A stretch of DNA of 64,000 bases. Source: Anaplasmataceae bacterium AB001_6. GTDB taxonomy: Bacteria > Pseudomonadota > Alphaproteobacteria > Rickettsiales > Anaplasmataceae. A program made the position numbers and the translations under genes. Every line of letters starts with the position of its first letter. The stretch's first letter is position 1. Location of the stretch: contig CP048228.1 in NCBI GenBank assembly GCA_020002265.1, forward strand, positions 248,001-312,000, given 5' to 3'. This document shows positions 1 to 10,725 of the stretch, piece after piece. Under the pieces are notes generated by a model. The model was not told where the DNA came from. It saw nothing but the letters and a program-made list of their open reading frames with translations, and ran no database searches.

Positions 1-1257
1 ATCTATTAATGATTTTATTTTTTCTTCTATATTTTTATCAACATACAATAATTCTTCCATACCTTTTGCAACATTTCTTAGTGTGATATGATTGCTTCTA
101 TAATACTCTTCGGAATTTATTATTATAAAATACGCTACATTTTTTGATTTTGCCATTTTCTTACGAAAATTTTCTGCGTATGGTATTATAGCTACCAATC
201 CGCTTTGACGCAATTTTTTTGCAATCTGAAACGCAACTAAATTTAACTGCATTTCGTTTGAACTTGTAATTATAGCTATTTCGTGTTCTTTTTGTGTTGG
301 TAATGTCAATAAATCGGCTATTCTCTCTATTCCTCCTGCAAAACCTACAGCAGGGGTATCATCTCCTCCCATGATTTTTATTAGATTATCATAGCGACCA
401 CCTGCAATAATGGTATTCTGAGATGCATTGTTCCTATCTTTCGATTTTATCTCAAATACAGTATGAGTATAATAATCCATCCCTCTCACTAATTTTGGGT
501 TTAAAACATATTTTATTTTTAGTTTATCTAAGTAATCTTTTATTGTTTCAAATCTTTCTAAACTCTCTGGATCATAATAATCTTTAATATTAGGACAATC
601 TTTTACAACAGATATATCTTCTATCTTTTTAGAATCCAATATTCTTAAGGGGTTTATATGAATCTTTCTTTGACTGTCACTAGAAAGAGATTGCTTATTT
701 GCTTCAAAAAAATCTATTAATTGTTGTCTATAATCTGTTCTACTTTTTGTATTTCCCAATGAATTTATTTCAAGAACACTATTTTCTGTTATTTTCAAAC
801 TGTCCGATATATTCTGTGCTAAGCATATCATCTCTACATCTGCCAATAATGATTTTGATCCAATTATTTCCAGATTAAATTGATGAAATTGCCTGAAGCG
901 TCCTTTTTGAGGCCTCTCATAGCGAAATAATGGTCCATGAGAAAATAATTTGATAGGCTGTGGATCACTCTGTAATTGATTAATAAAAAAACGTGCAATA
1001 CCAGCTGTGAATTCAGGCCTTAATGTCAACGAATTTTCACTCTTATCTTTAAAAGTATACATCTCTTTGTTAACAATATCAGACAAATCACCCAAGGTTC
1101 TATCGAATGTTGAAGTATGTTCTAATATAGGAGTTGTAGCCTTTTGAAAACCATATGTTTTAGATAAATTATTTACAACATCTACGATATAGTCGTATTT
1201 ATATTGATCATTATTATATAAATCAGACATCCCCTTCACAGATGGCAGCTTTTTCAT
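1..1257 (-). CDS. hisS: Histidyl-tRNA synthetase, 3' end cut by window edge
   Basis: Class II aminoacyl-tRNA synthetase that charges tRNA-His in the cytoplasm. The 419 visible codons cover nearly the whole protein; only the last few C-terminal residues lie outside the window. Seen: the typical N-terminus (MKKLPSVKGMSDLYN), motif 2 (FRYERPQKGRFRQFHQFN), the HisA-type motif LVRGMDYYTHTVFE, and GGRYDNL followed by a GFAGGIERI motif. I chose the ATG at 1257 because the KLPSVKG segment matches the family start. A later ATG at 1230 would remove it, although it is preceded by GAAGGGG. The gene begins 2 nt after the bolA stop codon, so the two are probably co-transcribed. Confidence 0.96.
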   Translation of the reverse strand, partial: MKKLPSVKGMSDLYNNDQYKYDYIVDVVNNLSKTYGFQKATTPILEHTSTFDRTLGDLSDIVNKEMYTFKDKSENSLTLRPEFTAGIARFFINQLQSDPQPIKLFSHGPLFRYERPQKGRFRQFHQFNLEIIGSKSLLADVEMICLAQNISDSLKITENSVLEINSLGNTKSRTDYRQQLIDFFEANKQSLSSDSQRKIHINPLRILDSKKIEDISVVKDCPNIKDYYDPESLERFETIKDYLDKLKIKYVLNPKLVRGMDYYTHTVFEIKSKDRNNASQNTIIAGGRYDNLIKIMGGDDTPAVGFAGGIERIADLLTLPTQKEHEIAIITSSNEMQLNLVAFQIAKKLRQSGLVAIIPYAENFRKKMAKSKNVAYFIIINSEEYYRSNHITLRNVAKGMEELLYVDKNIEEKIKSLID

Positions 1258-1258
1258 T

Positions 1259-1582
1259 CTATTTAACAGTGTCTTCTTCTACATTATTATTTCTTACTTT
1301 ATCAAATTCCTTTTTTGTGCAAATAGTAAGAGATAATGCATGTATTTTGTTTGCTAAAAGCTCTTCTTTAAAGAGAGATAAGACAGCTTTATGCCTTTGT
1401 ATCCTTGTTTTTCCTAGAAAATAGTCAGAAGCTAGAGTAACATGAAAATGTGAATTTTTAGAAGCGCCTTCATGTCCAGCATGGCTTTCTGAAAAATTAA
1501 CAACATTGATATAATCTATATCTTCTATCTTTTGAGATATTCTATTCTTTATTTCTTGCTCGTTCATTTGAATATTGTCCAT
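1259..1582 (-). CDS. bolA: BolA-family protein
   Basis: Small BolA/IbaG-type protein, a family that pairs with monothiol glutaredoxins in Fe-S cluster handling or regulation. The 107 residues include SESHAGHEG (about 32-39), SHFHVTL (about 44-50) and the hallmark RHKAVLSLF (63-71) followed by IHALSL with the conserved His. The start may be the internal Met at 1567 (MNEQEIKNRI), which gives a more usual length. It lies directly upstream of hisS on the same strand. A monothiol glutaredoxin (the usual partner) is encoded at 50542-50886. Confidence 0.88.
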   Translation of the reverse strand: MDNIQMNEQEIKNRISQKIEDIDYINVVNFSESHAGHEGASKNSHFHVTLASDYFLGKTRIQRHKAVLSLFKEELLANKIHALSLTICTKKEFDKVRNNNVEEDTVK

Positions 1583-1654
1583 AAATTAAGGTAAGTGTAT
1601 CAACTAAAAAATGATTATGCTATCATTCATAATAATATATATGACAATTTTTTA

Positions 1655-2938
1655 TCAATCCTTTGGCAAAGGATTGTGAAAACCTTCTTTCAAATATGAA
1701 ACACAGATTATTCCTATGACAGCAATAATAGACATATAGATCACAATTCCCTGATAATTCAATATCTCTATTATCAAAGGAGTCATGCCTCCTACAGCAG
1801 CTGATAAATTCCGTGCTAAGGCGAATGTTGTAAATCTACATTCAAATGGTAAATTCTCAAGCAAAAAAGCATTCATAGGACCAAGATTACTAGAGATAAT
1901 TATTACTATTACTGTCATCGCTAGAATGATTAATAGTGGATTATCATTTTGCAGAAAATATAACATCACACTGGATAAAAAGAGTAAAGAATACATGCCA
2001 GATAGCATTATTTTTCTTCTACCTATTAGATCTGAAAGATATCCAAAGAAAATTGTTAAAAATGCCATTATTATCAACATCGGAACTTTGTATAGGTCGA
2101 TAATATGTATTGAAAATAGTAAATTGCTTACCATGGAAATCAAGAAAAAATACAACACTACTATCTCTACTAAGTCTGATCCAGCAGATAGTAGAGTGAT
2201 TTTTTTGAAATCTTTTAATACTTTGAATAATGGCATCTCACTTTTATCATCTTTTTTGTTGATTTTACTGACATATTTATCTTGTAAGCTGTTTCTCATT
2301 ATAGTGACAATTAAGCCAATCAAAAATCCTAATACAAAACCTATTCTCCATCCTAAAGAATTAAATAGGGCATCAGACATCGCTGAATGCAATAATTTTA
2401 TAACCAGAGTAGCTAATAAAGCACCTACTATAGCGCTTAAAATCTCTGTACAGGAATTTATCCCTCTTTTACTTTGAACACAGTTTTCAATAAGATAAAC
2501 AGCGTTACCAGATTCCCCCCCCAATGCAAAGCCCTGCGTGAATCGTAACATTACTAAAATAACGATCGACATGAAACCAATCGCGCTGTAACCTGGTAAA
2601 AGTGCTATCATAAGAGAAGGGCAGGTCATCGTAAGTAAGCTGAAATTTAAAGATGTTTTTCTGTTATATCTATCTCCAATGTGCCCAAAAAACACTGATC
2701 CCATAGGTCTTGCTAAAAAACCTATAGAAAAGATTATTAAACTGTTAATCTTTAGCATATATTCATTTGCAACAGGGAAAAAATTATTACCAATAACAGT
2801 TAATAAGCTGCCATACATGGCATATTCATACCATATTACACTATTTGCCAACATGGTGATTAGTAGTATCTTAAGTTTGTTATAATCTCTGGTGTCTTCT
2901 AAGAAGAATGATGCCAGTTTATTAACAATAAATTGCAT
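1655..2938 (-). CDS. MFS transporter, MHS/ProP-like
   Basis: Twelve-segment major facilitator protein of the metabolite:H+ symporter type, the group containing ProP; many copies of such carriers occur in Rickettsiales. Its 427 residues carry the loop 2-3 signature GHIGDRYNRKTSL (about 83-95) and the repeated half-signature SDLIGRRKIML after the seventh segment, with hydrophobic segments throughout. The substrate cannot be read from sequence; osmolytes such as proline or betaine, or host organic acids, are family-based guesses. It sits alone between bolA and a divergently oriented gene. Confidence 0.88.
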   Translation of the reverse strand: MQFIVNKLASFFLEDTRDYNKLKILLITMLANSVIWYEYAMYGSLLTVIGNNFFPVANEYMLKINSLIIFSIGFLARPMGSVFFGHIGDRYNRKTSLNFSLLTMTCPSLMIALLPGYSAIGFMSIVILVMLRFTQGFALGGESGNAVYLIENCVQSKRGINSCTEILSAIVGALLATLVIKLLHSAMSDALFNSLGWRIGFVLGFLIGLIVTIMRNSLQDKYVSKINKKDDKSEMPLFKVLKDFKKITLLSAGSDLVEIVVLYFFLISMVSNLLFSIHIIDLYKVPMLIIMAFLTIFFGYLSDLIGRRKIMLSGMYSLLFLSSVMLYFLQNDNPLLIILAMTVIVIIISSNLGPMNAFLLENLPFECRFTTFALARNLSAAVGGMTPLIIEILNYQGIVIYMSIIAVIGIICVSYLKEGFHNPLPKD

Positions 2939-3203
2939 AAAAAAAAGGAAAGTAACTGAAATAATCTATAAGAACAAGAATAATGACATTTTTATTTATA
3001 TGTCATTACAAAAGAGTACGAAAAGATGGTATTTTTATAAAATATCAAATGCAATTATAGCATATCTTGCGTTTTATTCAATGTTGGCTTAAATGATTAA
3101 TGATTGTTGATATTTGCTTTATTGTAATAATGTATTTCAATAATCATTTTTTTCAATTATAATTTTGTTTAATTATGTTTATATTGCTGAAATATCAAGT
3201 TTA

Positions 3204-3794
3204 ATGATAGTAACTTGCAAATCATGTAAGACTAAATATTATGTCAAACAATCTTCTTTAGCAAAAAATAAGAAGTTTCGCTGCACTTATTGTGATCATA
3301 TATGGAATCAGGATTTTTTTCTTGATGAAGAAGACGAAAATAATGATAAAGAAAGAGGTTTCTCTCTAAAAAAAGCTACTCTTTGGATGCTTCTTTTTGT
3401 TTTATTATCATGCATGACTTTAGTTATGCTTGTTTTATATGGAGAGAAATTTGACATCAATCTTAAACCATATTTCTATTTTACAGATCTTAGTGGTGTG
3501 CATGTAGAAAATACCCATTCTTCCCTTTATTCAGAAGATGATTTGCGTTATATGCGTGTTAAATCTGATATTTGCAATGCCAATGGTTATGATATACGTA
3601 ATTTTTGGATTGTATTAGAAGTTTTTGATTCTGATAGCAACTTGTTAATCAAATATAGATTTCGAATTAATAATGAAGCTATAAAGTCAGAGAGTTGTTT
3701 CAAATTTGAGAAAATTCTAAAGGTTGATTTTTCAGATCATGGGCAATTTACTGTCTTGAAGATTGTAAATTTTTGGGAATTATTTTTCACGTAG
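3204..3794 (+). CDS. Zinc-ribbon (MJ0042-type) single-pass membrane protein
   Basis: Protein of about 196 residues with an N-terminal MJ0042-type zinc ribbon (CKSCKTKYYV then CTYCDHIW, two CxxC pairs) in the first 35 residues. An acidic linker (DEEDENNDKE), one membrane segment (WMLLFVLLSCMTLVMLVLY) and a C-terminal domain of about 110 residues follow, the last perhaps periplasmic. Many alphaproteobacteria have such proteins, without a firm function. The ATG at 3204 puts the ribbon at the very N-terminus; an in-frame ATG at 3165 would add 13 atypical residues. It ends 13 nt before gshA and may be co-transcribed with it. Confidence 0.78.
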   Translation: MIVTCKSCKTKYYVKQSSLAKNKKFRCTYCDHIWNQDFFLDEEDENNDKERGFSLKKATLWMLLFVLLSCMTLVMLVLYGEKFDINLKPYFYFTDLSGVHVENTHSSLYSEDDLRYMRVKSDICNANGYDIRNFWIVLEVFDSDSNLLIKYRFRINNEAIKSESCFKFEKILKVDFSDHGQFTVLKIVNFWELFFT

Positions 3795-3807
3795 TTTTGG
3801 TGTTTTT

Positions 3808-5049
3808 ATGTTGCCTTTTGCTTCTGTAATGAAAAAATTATTAATCAATAAACAAGAGATTAATAAGTGGTTTGAATCTAACAATTTTAATGATAAAAAG
3901 CCTATTTATCATTCTATTGATGTCAGAATATCAGATTTTAAAATATCTCCTGTGGATATTAATTGTTTCCCTGCTGGTTTTAATAATATTTCGGATTCAG
4001 ATTTTGAGTATTTTGTTGAAATTTGTCGAAATGTTTTAGTAGGACAAAAAATTGTCTTAATCTTGGAAGATTTTGATAGAAATGCTCGATATCTTGCGAG
4101 TGCCGATATTTTACGTAAGGTGATCATAAATGCAGGCAATGAATGTCAATTAGCATTTTTTTCCTCAGAACGCACAATTACAATAAATGGTAATAATGAA
4201 TTTATTCCTTCCTTAATCAGAGAAGATTCTGTAATTAAAACATCAAATGGATTTATTCCTGACATTATCGTGGTAAATAATGATATGACAGTTATCCATT
4301 CTGATTCTTTATTACATGGTGATATTCCAATACCTTGTTATCCAGCTGTACAAATGGGATGGTTTTATAGAAGAAAAGATATTGCTTTTAATGTTTATAA
4401 CGAATTGGTTCAGTCTTTTTGTGATTATTTTGGATGTGATAGCTGGCTATTTTCGCCGTTTAGTAAAAAAGTGACCATCTCTAATTTTAAAGATAGCAAA
4501 GAATTAGATAGCTTAGCCACGAAAATTGATGATATGCTACAAAAAATTAACAAAAAATATTCTGAATACAATGTAACAGATCATCCGTATGTTGTTTTAA
4601 AATCAAATAATGGAACACATGGAATGTCTGTATTGATGATTAATGATGCTGAGCAATTATATACCTTAAATAATAAAACACGGAAAAATATACACTATAG
4701 TCGCTCTGGAGAAAAAAATTATGATTATCTATTACAGGAAGGAATTTCAACTGCTCAACTGTATGATAATTTCTCCTCTGAGACGGTGTTATATCATTTT
4801 AATGGTGAATTGATATCGCAATTCTACAGATACAATGAAAGAAAGTGTAATAAAGGTAATTTGAATTCTGTAGGTGCTAGATTTACTGCAATAGATGAAG
4901 TTAATGATACTTATATCAAATTTGCCAAAGAAATTGTTTCAAAGCTTACTGTTCTTTCATTAATAAGAGAAGCCAATATACAATGTTTGATTCCTTTAAA
5001 AAAAAAACAAACCGTAGATGATTTATCAAATATGTCAACTATATTATAA
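3808..5049 (+). CDS. gshA: Glutamate-cysteine ligase (alpha/ferrooxidans-type)
   Basis: Probable gamma-glutamylcysteine synthetase, the first step of glutathione synthesis, of the class first described in Acidithiobacillus ferrooxidans. Supporting stretches are LEDFDRNARYL (about 88-98), AVQMGWFYRRK, the nucleotide-binding-like VVLKSNNGTHGMSVLMI (about 265-281), YLLQEGI, and FYRYNERKCNKGNLNSVGA. The 413 residues agree with that family and not with E. coli GshA. The gene follows the zinc-ribbon gene closely and converges on nuoC. No gshB is in this window. The start could be the second Met (MKKLLINKQEI). Confidence 0.82.
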   Translation: MLPFASVMKKLLINKQEINKWFESNNFNDKKPIYHSIDVRISDFKISPVDINCFPAGFNNISDSDFEYFVEICRNVLVGQKIVLILEDFDRNARYLASADILRKVIINAGNECQLAFFSSERTITINGNNEFIPSLIREDSVIKTSNGFIPDIIVVNNDMTVIHSDSLLHGDIPIPCYPAVQMGWFYRRKDIAFNVYNELVQSFCDYFGCDSWLFSPFSKKVTISNFKDSKELDSLATKIDDMLQKINKKYSEYNVTDHPYVVLKSNNGTHGMSVLMINDAEQLYTLNNKTRKNIHYSRSGEKNYDYLLQEGISTAQLYDNFSSETVLYHFNGELISQFYRYNERKCNKGNLNSVGARFTAIDEVNDTYIKFAKEIVSKLTVLSLIREANIQCLIPLKKKQTVDDLSNMSTIL

Positions 5050-5085
5050 ATTCAAGGCAATATTAGAAATTTTATAGCTTGATGT

Positions 5086-5610
5086 TTAATCCTGCTTTTC
5101 TTCTTTTTGATTTGATACAATAGCATATTCAGGCCCTTTCCAAGGGCTCATGTTATCGAAATTTCTGTATTCTTGCGTTAATTTTACACGACTATATAAT
5201 ATATCTTCTTCTGTTGTAGAATATGAAACTTCTTCATATCCAGATAATGGAAAGTCTTTTCTCAAAGGGAAGTGTTCAAAGTTATAATCTGTTAATATTC
5301 TTCTCATATCTGGACTATTAACAAATTGCACTCCATACATATCGTAAACTTCTCTTTCAATCCAAACTGCTGCAGGAAATATCTTGCTAATTGATTCAAT
5401 AGGCTTTGTGCAGTCTGAATGAGTTATTATTTCTATTCTCTTATTTTGCGTGATGCTTAATAATAAATATATCAATTCCATTCGCACTTTTTTCTTTGGA
5501 TAGTCAACGCACACTATATCTATCAGTATATTAAATGTTTCGTATTTCTTGAGATCTTCTATAGTACTCAATAATTTATCAGATGATATTTCTATTCTTT
5601 TGGTTTGCAT
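5086..5610 (-). CDS. nuoC: NADH-quinone oxidoreductase subunit C
   Basis: The 30-kDa peripheral-arm subunit of respiratory complex I. Seen: AAVWIEREVYDMYGVQF, HPDMRRIL-like SPDMRRILTDYNFE, and HFPLRKDFPLSGYEEV, all diagnostic of NuoC. The open frame extends to 5703 inside nuoB, but the internal Met at 5610 (MQTKRIEISSD) begins 5 nt after the nuoB stop and gives 174 residues, a normal core length. It is the last gene of a compact nuoA-nuoB-nuoC group; nuoD and the other peripheral subunits do not follow, so the complex I genes are dispersed. Confidence 0.93.
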   Translation of the reverse strand: MQTKRIEISSDKLLSTIEDLKKYETFNILIDIVCVDYPKKKVRMELIYLLLSITQNKRIEIITHSDCTKPIESISKIFPAAVWIEREVYDMYGVQFVNSPDMRRILTDYNFEHFPLRKDFPLSGYEEVSYSTTEEDILYSRVKLTQEYRNFDNMSPWKGPEYAIVSNQKEEKQD

Positions 5611-5615
5611 ATAAT

Positions 5616-6095
5616 CTACCTTAGTACTGTTATTGACCCTCTTTTGATTTTTTCTTGTAGGCATAATATTCCGTACATTAATGCTTCTGCACTTGGAGGA
5701 CAACCAGGAACATATATATCCACTGGGACAATTCTATCGCATCCTCTTACTACTGAATACGAATAATGATAATAGCCTCCTCCATTAGCGCAACTTCCCA
5801 TAGATATGACATATTTAGGATTAGGCATTTGGTCGTATACCTTTCTTAAAGGTTTTGCCATTTTATTGGTTAATGTACCTGCCACTATCATAACATCAGA
5901 TTGTCTGGGGCTTGCTCTATACACCAAACCTCGTTGATCTTTGTCGTATCTACTGGTACTAATATGCATCATTTCCACCGCACAACAAGCTAAGCCAAAC
6001 GTCATTGGCCAAAGAGAGCCTGTTCTTGCCCATTTTGTTAACTTATCCATAGTGGTTACGATAAACCCTTGGTCTTGTTGAGTATCTAGTTCCAT
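5616..6095 (-). CDS. nuoB: NADH-quinone oxidoreductase subunit B
   Basis: Carries the terminal N2 [4Fe-4S] cluster of complex I. The 159 residues show [12 protein letters not shown] with the tandem Cys pair (about 33-44), [40 protein letters not shown] and the last ligand in [12 protein letters not shown]. All four cluster cysteines are present, so the subunit should be functional. It overlaps nuoA by 10 nt, which suggests translational coupling. Confidence 0.97.
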   Translation of the reverse strand: MELDTQQDQGFIVTTMDKLTKWARTGSLWPMTFGLACCAVEMMHISTSRYDKDQRGLVYRASPRQSDVMIVAGTLTNKMAKPLRKVYDQMPNPKYVISMGSCANGGGYYHYSYSVVRGCDRIVPVDIYVPGCPPSAEALMYGILCLQEKIKRGSITVLR

Positions 6096-6454
6096 TCTAG
6101 CGCTCCTTCTTTTAATTCATAAAGTAATCCTACTGCAAGTATTGCTAAAAAACTTCCCATTGTTATCATAGCTAACATCCCCAAATTCTTGAACTCTAGA
6201 GCCCAAGGCAACAAAAAAGCTACTTCTATATCAAATATTACAAATAAAATTGATACTAAATAAAATTTAATCCCAAAATTTTTTGAACTTTCAGGAAATG
6301 GATCAAAACCACATTCATATTGACTCACTTTATTTTTATTATAACTTCTTCTTGCAAACAGAGTAGGGATAATAAACATTACTATGCTTACTATAACAGT
6401 TATTATTAAAAATAAGAATATTGATAAGTAACTGGTTAATTCATATTTTTCCAT
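6086..6454 (-). CDS. nuoA: NADH-quinone oxidoreductase subunit A
   Basis: Small membrane subunit of complex I with three hydrophobic segments in 122 residues. Diagnostic stretches are [21 protein letters not shown] (partly quoted) and [13 protein letters not shown], which carries the conserved acidic residues of the NuoA loop and second segment. First gene of the nuoABC group on the minus strand; roughly 210 AT-rich bases separate it from folD upstream. Confidence 0.96.
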   Translation of the reverse strand: MEKYELTSYLSIFLFLIITVIVSIVMFIIPTLFARRSYNKNKVSQYECGFDPFPESSKNFGIKFYLVSILFVIFDIEVAFLLPWALEFKNLGMLAMITMGSFLAILAVGLLYELKEGALEWN

Positions 6455-6668
6455 ATCAACAACAACATATTAGACAAAAAATACACAACAATTTAATTTC
6501 AGCCAATTCGCTTTTATACATCAGATAAATGTACATGGCAAATACTAATTTATAGCTATTCTTAATGACACATTTTTTTTATTCAATCAAAGATAATTAA
6601 CACATATAATTAGTATTATTTATACAATTTATAATTTCATAAGCCACATTCCAAGATAATTTAGAGAT

Positions 6669-7592
6669 TTATTGTATTATTTTGTATATCTCTTGTACTA
6701 CAGATTTTTCAATATTCATGTTATTCTGATTATAAAAGGCTTTTAAAGTATTTAACAACAAGAATATTATAGTCATTGGCCCTACACCTCCTGGTACCAA
6801 GGTTAACGCTTGAGCTTTATCTATCACAGATTCTGCATTTATATCTCCAACAATTTTACCTGTCTTTAGTCTATTGATACCTACATCTATCAATATGGAA
6901 TCTCTTTTTATCCAATTCTCTTCCACCAATAGAGAGCTTCCTGCGGCTGCTACTAATATATCTGCTTTACTAGTTATTTCTTGTATGTTCTTTGTATTTA
7001 TATGCACTATGCTTGGAGTACATTGCGCTTTTAAAAGCATTTGTGCCATCGGTTTTCCAACTATATTAGATGCTCCGATTACAGTTGCATTTAACCCTTG
7101 TAATTCTTTTTGTACTGTTTTAATTAAATACATACATCCAGCTGGAGTACATGGTAAAAAATTAGCTTTATCCAGATAAAATTTTCCTACATTCTCATAA
7201 TGAAAGCAATCGACATCTTTTGCAGGATCTATTGAATTTATTATTTCAAAACTGTTTAGATGCTTGGGTAGAGGAAGCTGTACAAGTATACCGTTTACAC
7301 TTATATCTTCATTCAGTTTTTGTACCACAGAGAGCATATCCTCTGAAGAAATATCCTCGGGTAATTTTATAGTATCTGATTCAATACCAACTTCATTAGC
7401 CTTTTGCGCTTTATTCTTTATATAGACGCTGCTTGCATAATCTGAACCAACCATTATTACAGCCAGTTTAGGGGGATATTTTTTTAATATATTAATTATA
7501 TTTTTTGTTTCATTTGCTATTTTTTTTGATATCTCTTCTGCAATATTTCTTCCATTAATTATCTTTTTTGCAAATATTTCATCTGTTAACAA
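6669..7592 (-). CDS. folD: Methylene-THF dehydrogenase/cyclohydrolase
   Basis: Bifunctional enzyme that interconverts 5,10-methylene-, methenyl- and 10-formyl-tetrahydrofolate using NADP. Seen: the substrate-site stretch YIKNKAQKANEVGI with the catalytic Lys, GILVQLPLPKHL, the Rossmann motif VIGASNIVGKPMAQML, and the C-terminal VPGGVGPMTI. The first ATG in frame is at 7652 and would add about 20 unusual hydrophobic residues. A TTG at 7592, preceded at 12 nt by AAGGGG, matches the family start better, and I prefer it. The gene separates nuoABC from nuoI. Confidence 0.93.
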   Translation of the reverse strand: MLTDEIFAKKIINGRNIAEEISKKIANETKNIINILKKYPPKLAVIMVGSDYASSVYIKNKAQKANEVGIESDTIKLPEDISSEDMLSVVQKLNEDISVNGILVQLPLPKHLNSFEIINSIDPAKDVDCFHYENVGKFYLDKANFLPCTPAGCMYLIKTVQKELQGLNATVIGASNIVGKPMAQMLLKAQCTPSIVHINTKNIQEITSKADILVAAAGSSLLVEENWIKRDSILIDVGINRLKTGKIVGDINAESVIDKAQALTLVPGGVGPMTIIFLLLNTLKAFYNQNNMNIEKSVVQEIYKIIQ

Positions 7593-7725
7593 AATGATAT
7601 CAAGCCCCTTGATTACATATACGATAGGCAAATTATATATGCGAAACAACAATATTTAAACATCTTTTTGACGTATGATCATTTAATTTATTATAAGTCC
7701 GGATATTTTATGTTTTGTGATTTTT

Positions 7726-8217
7726 CTATTTTTTATTTCTTTTTTTTGCCATCAATTCTAGTACGGGTTCCCATTGATCGCCATTGCTTAATAATTTTTC
7801 CTTTGTATACATTAATTCTACATGTGTACGTGATGCAAATTCAAAATTCGGCCCTTCTACTATTGCATCTACAGGGCATGCTTCCTGACATAGACCGCAA
7901 TATATGCATTTTGTCATATCTAAATCATATCTCTTGGCCTTTCTAGCGCCTGTTTCTGCTATTTCTTCTGCATCTATTGTTATTGCCTGAGCAGGACAAA
8001 TTGCTTCACATAATTTACAAGCTATGCATCTTTCTTCACCATTAGGATATCTACGTAGAGCGTGTTCTCCTTTATATTTCAAGCTGATTTGATTTTTTTC
8101 CCTAGGATAATCCAAGGTTACGTTTCTTCTAAAAAACATATATTTCAGGACAGTTGCAAAACCTTTAATGAAGTCAATCATTAGAATATAGCGCAACACG
8201 CGATAGACGGAATTCAT
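7726..8217 (-). CDS. nuoI: NADH-quinone oxidoreductase subunit I
   Basis: Ferredoxin-like complex I subunit holding clusters N6a and N6b. Two intact 4Fe-4S motifs are present, [12 protein letters not shown] and [12 protein letters not shown], within the alphaproteobacterial contexts [15 protein letters not shown] and [13 protein letters not shown]. The open frame begins at 8271, but the Met at 8217 ([12 protein letters not shown]) aligns with the usual start and gives 163 residues, the normal alphaproteobacterial length. It is isolated from nuoABC by folD and faces away from the 16S gene. Confidence 0.95.
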   Translation of the reverse strand: MNSVYRVLRYILMIDFIKGFATVLKYMFFRRNVTLDYPREKNQISLKYKGEHALRRYPNGEERCIACKLCEAICPAQAITIDAEEIAETGARKAKRYDLDMTKCIYCGLCQEACPVDAIVEGPNFEFASRTHVELMYTKEKLLSNGDQWEPVLELMAKKRNKK

Positions 8218-8596
8218 ATAAAAAATAATAAAAATAGATCTACAACGATACAAGATCGTGCTAACAATCATTCAGCATCAAACAAAATGTACATAATTGA
8301 TATAATCAGTCAAGGAATCAATCAAATTACAACATATTTTTGATGCAATATGCACATTCAACAACATGTCCATTTATATCGCATGTTTAATTAAGATAGT
8401 ATAAATCATTGCAACATAATACGCTTTATTGAATAAATAACCATTATGAGAGCAGCATATTTATGCTTAAATATTGTTGAGTAAATATAGCAGAATTTCT
8501 TTAATATCGAAATGATAATTAACATGATTATTTGAATATCAATAGACAGCTTTATTTAGAGAAAAATAAAATTTAATAAAAAATTAAATTAACTTG

Positions 8597-8626
8597 TTGA
8601 CTATCCGTAGCAAAATGGGTTAATAT
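8597..8626 (+). promoter_or_regulatory. Probable sigma-70 promoter of the 16S gene
   Basis: TTGACT (8597-8602), an 18-nt spacer and TAATAT (8621-8626) lie about 110 nt upstream of the mature 16S 5' end. This is close to consensus, which is expected for a strong rRNA promoter. Transcription would begin near 8633 and include the leader arm at 8691-8716. Confidence 0.65.
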
Positions 8627-8690
8627 GATCATCGTGTTTCGACACATTTAAGACATGAGATGTTTTTCTCTGTTGTTGTTTGATAAGTGT

Positions 8691-8716
8691 AGATAAGAAA
8701 AAATAAAGACAGTGAG
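8691..8716 (+). other. 5' arm of the 16S processing stem
   Basis: This 26-nt leader segment is complementary to the trailer at 10298-10323 at every position, with one G-U pair. It loops out the entire 16S precursor. Such stems are the usual RNase III substrate in pre-rRNA. Pairing is read directly; processing is inferred. Confidence 0.85.
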
Positions 8717-8739
8717 TTTCTGTTAGGTTCAAACTTTTA

Positions 8740-10237
<1,498 letters not shown>

Positions 10238-10255
10238 AGGATTTTTTTGTTATTT

Positions 10256-10276
10256 ATCACAGATTTTATTTGTGAT
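10256..10276 (+). other. Small hairpin in the 16S trailer
   Basis: ATCACA and TGTGAT form a 6-bp stem around a 9-nt loop, about 20 nt after the mature 16S end and inside the large leader/trailer stem-loop. It is not followed by a clean T-run, so it may be a processing or protection element more than a terminator. Confidence 0.45.
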
Positions 10277-10297
10277 TTATTTGAAGCTTTCAGTTTT

Positions 10298-10323
10298 CTC
10301 GCTGTCTTTATTTTTTCTTATCT
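10298..10323 (+). other. 3' arm of the 16S processing stem
   Basis: Pairs with 8691-8716 over 26 bp with one G-U. It ends 9 nt before the sdhC start codon, so transcription through the stem would reach the sdh genes and cleavage would create an mRNA 5' end near sdhC. Confidence 0.85.
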
Positions 10324-10332
10324 TGTTTTGAT

Positions 10333-10719
10333 ATGTTTAATAAATTGTCGGTTTTATCGCCTCATTTGCAGGTATACAAATTTCCTTTAGCTGTTGTTTG
10401 TTCTATTCTTCATAGATTTTCTGGCCTATTTCTTTTCTTTTATTCTGTCTTATTTTTAAATTGGTATTTTTTTTTCCTTTTTTATCCAGATAGTTTTATT
10501 TTTTCTTTATTTTCTTATTTTTCTCAAGGATGGATGTTTTTACTTTTATCACTTGGATTAATCTTTTCTGTTACTTATCATTCATTGAACGGTATTAGGC
10601 ATCTTTTGTGGGATATGCGTTTTTTTATATCTTTACGATCTATTAAAATATCTAGCTTTATAGTTATATTTTTTGCTTTTCTATTGTCTGCATATTTAAT
10701 TTTTTTATTTTTATATTGA
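10333..10719 (+). CDS. sdhC: Succinate dehydrogenase cytochrome b556 subunit
   Basis: Membrane anchor of complex II that helps bind haem b and ubiquinone. The 128 residues contain the family signatures SPHLQVYK (about 9-16), SILHRFSG (about 24-31, quinone and haem region) and HSLNGIRHLLWD (about 83-94) with the axial-ligand His region, and three hydrophobic segments rich in Phe. sdhD follows after 6 nt. The sdhA and sdhB genes are not adjacent. Confidence 0.93.
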   Translation: MFNKLSVLSPHLQVYKFPLAVVCSILHRFSGLFLFFYSVLFLNWYFFFLFYPDSFIFSLFSYFSQGWMFLLLSLGLIFSVTYHSLNGIRHLLWDMRFFISLRSIKISSFIVIFFAFLLSAYLIFLFLY

Positions 10720-10725
10720 TATTTT

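Larger units (their letters stand above)
8218..8739. other. Gene-poor stretch upstream of the 16S gene
   Basis: About 520 bases between nuoI and the 16S gene hold no convincing gene. The right part contains the 16S promoter (8597-8626) and the rRNA leader with the 5' arm of the processing stem (8691-8716). The left part is plain AT-rich sequence that presumably carries the nuoI promoter. No tRNA fold was found. Confidence 0.7.

Noticed and set aside
1785-2477. 230-codon plus-strand frame opposite the MFS gene
   Set aside because: It is the antisense shadow of a well-supported MFS transporter and has no protein-like motifs.
2892-3092. 66-codon frame overlapping the MFS start
   Set aside because: Biased composition (Lys/Asn/Ile), no ribosome site, and overlap with a real gene on the other strand.
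8573-8587. TTAA-N7-TTAA, a CtrA-like site before the 16S promoter
   Set aside because: The flanks are almost pure A/T, so the match is expected by chance; no other CtrA evidence is present.
10241-10332. Possible tRNA or 23S start downstream of 16S
   Set aside because: No cloverleaf or 23S 5' motif is present; the space holds only a hairpin and the processing-stem arm.
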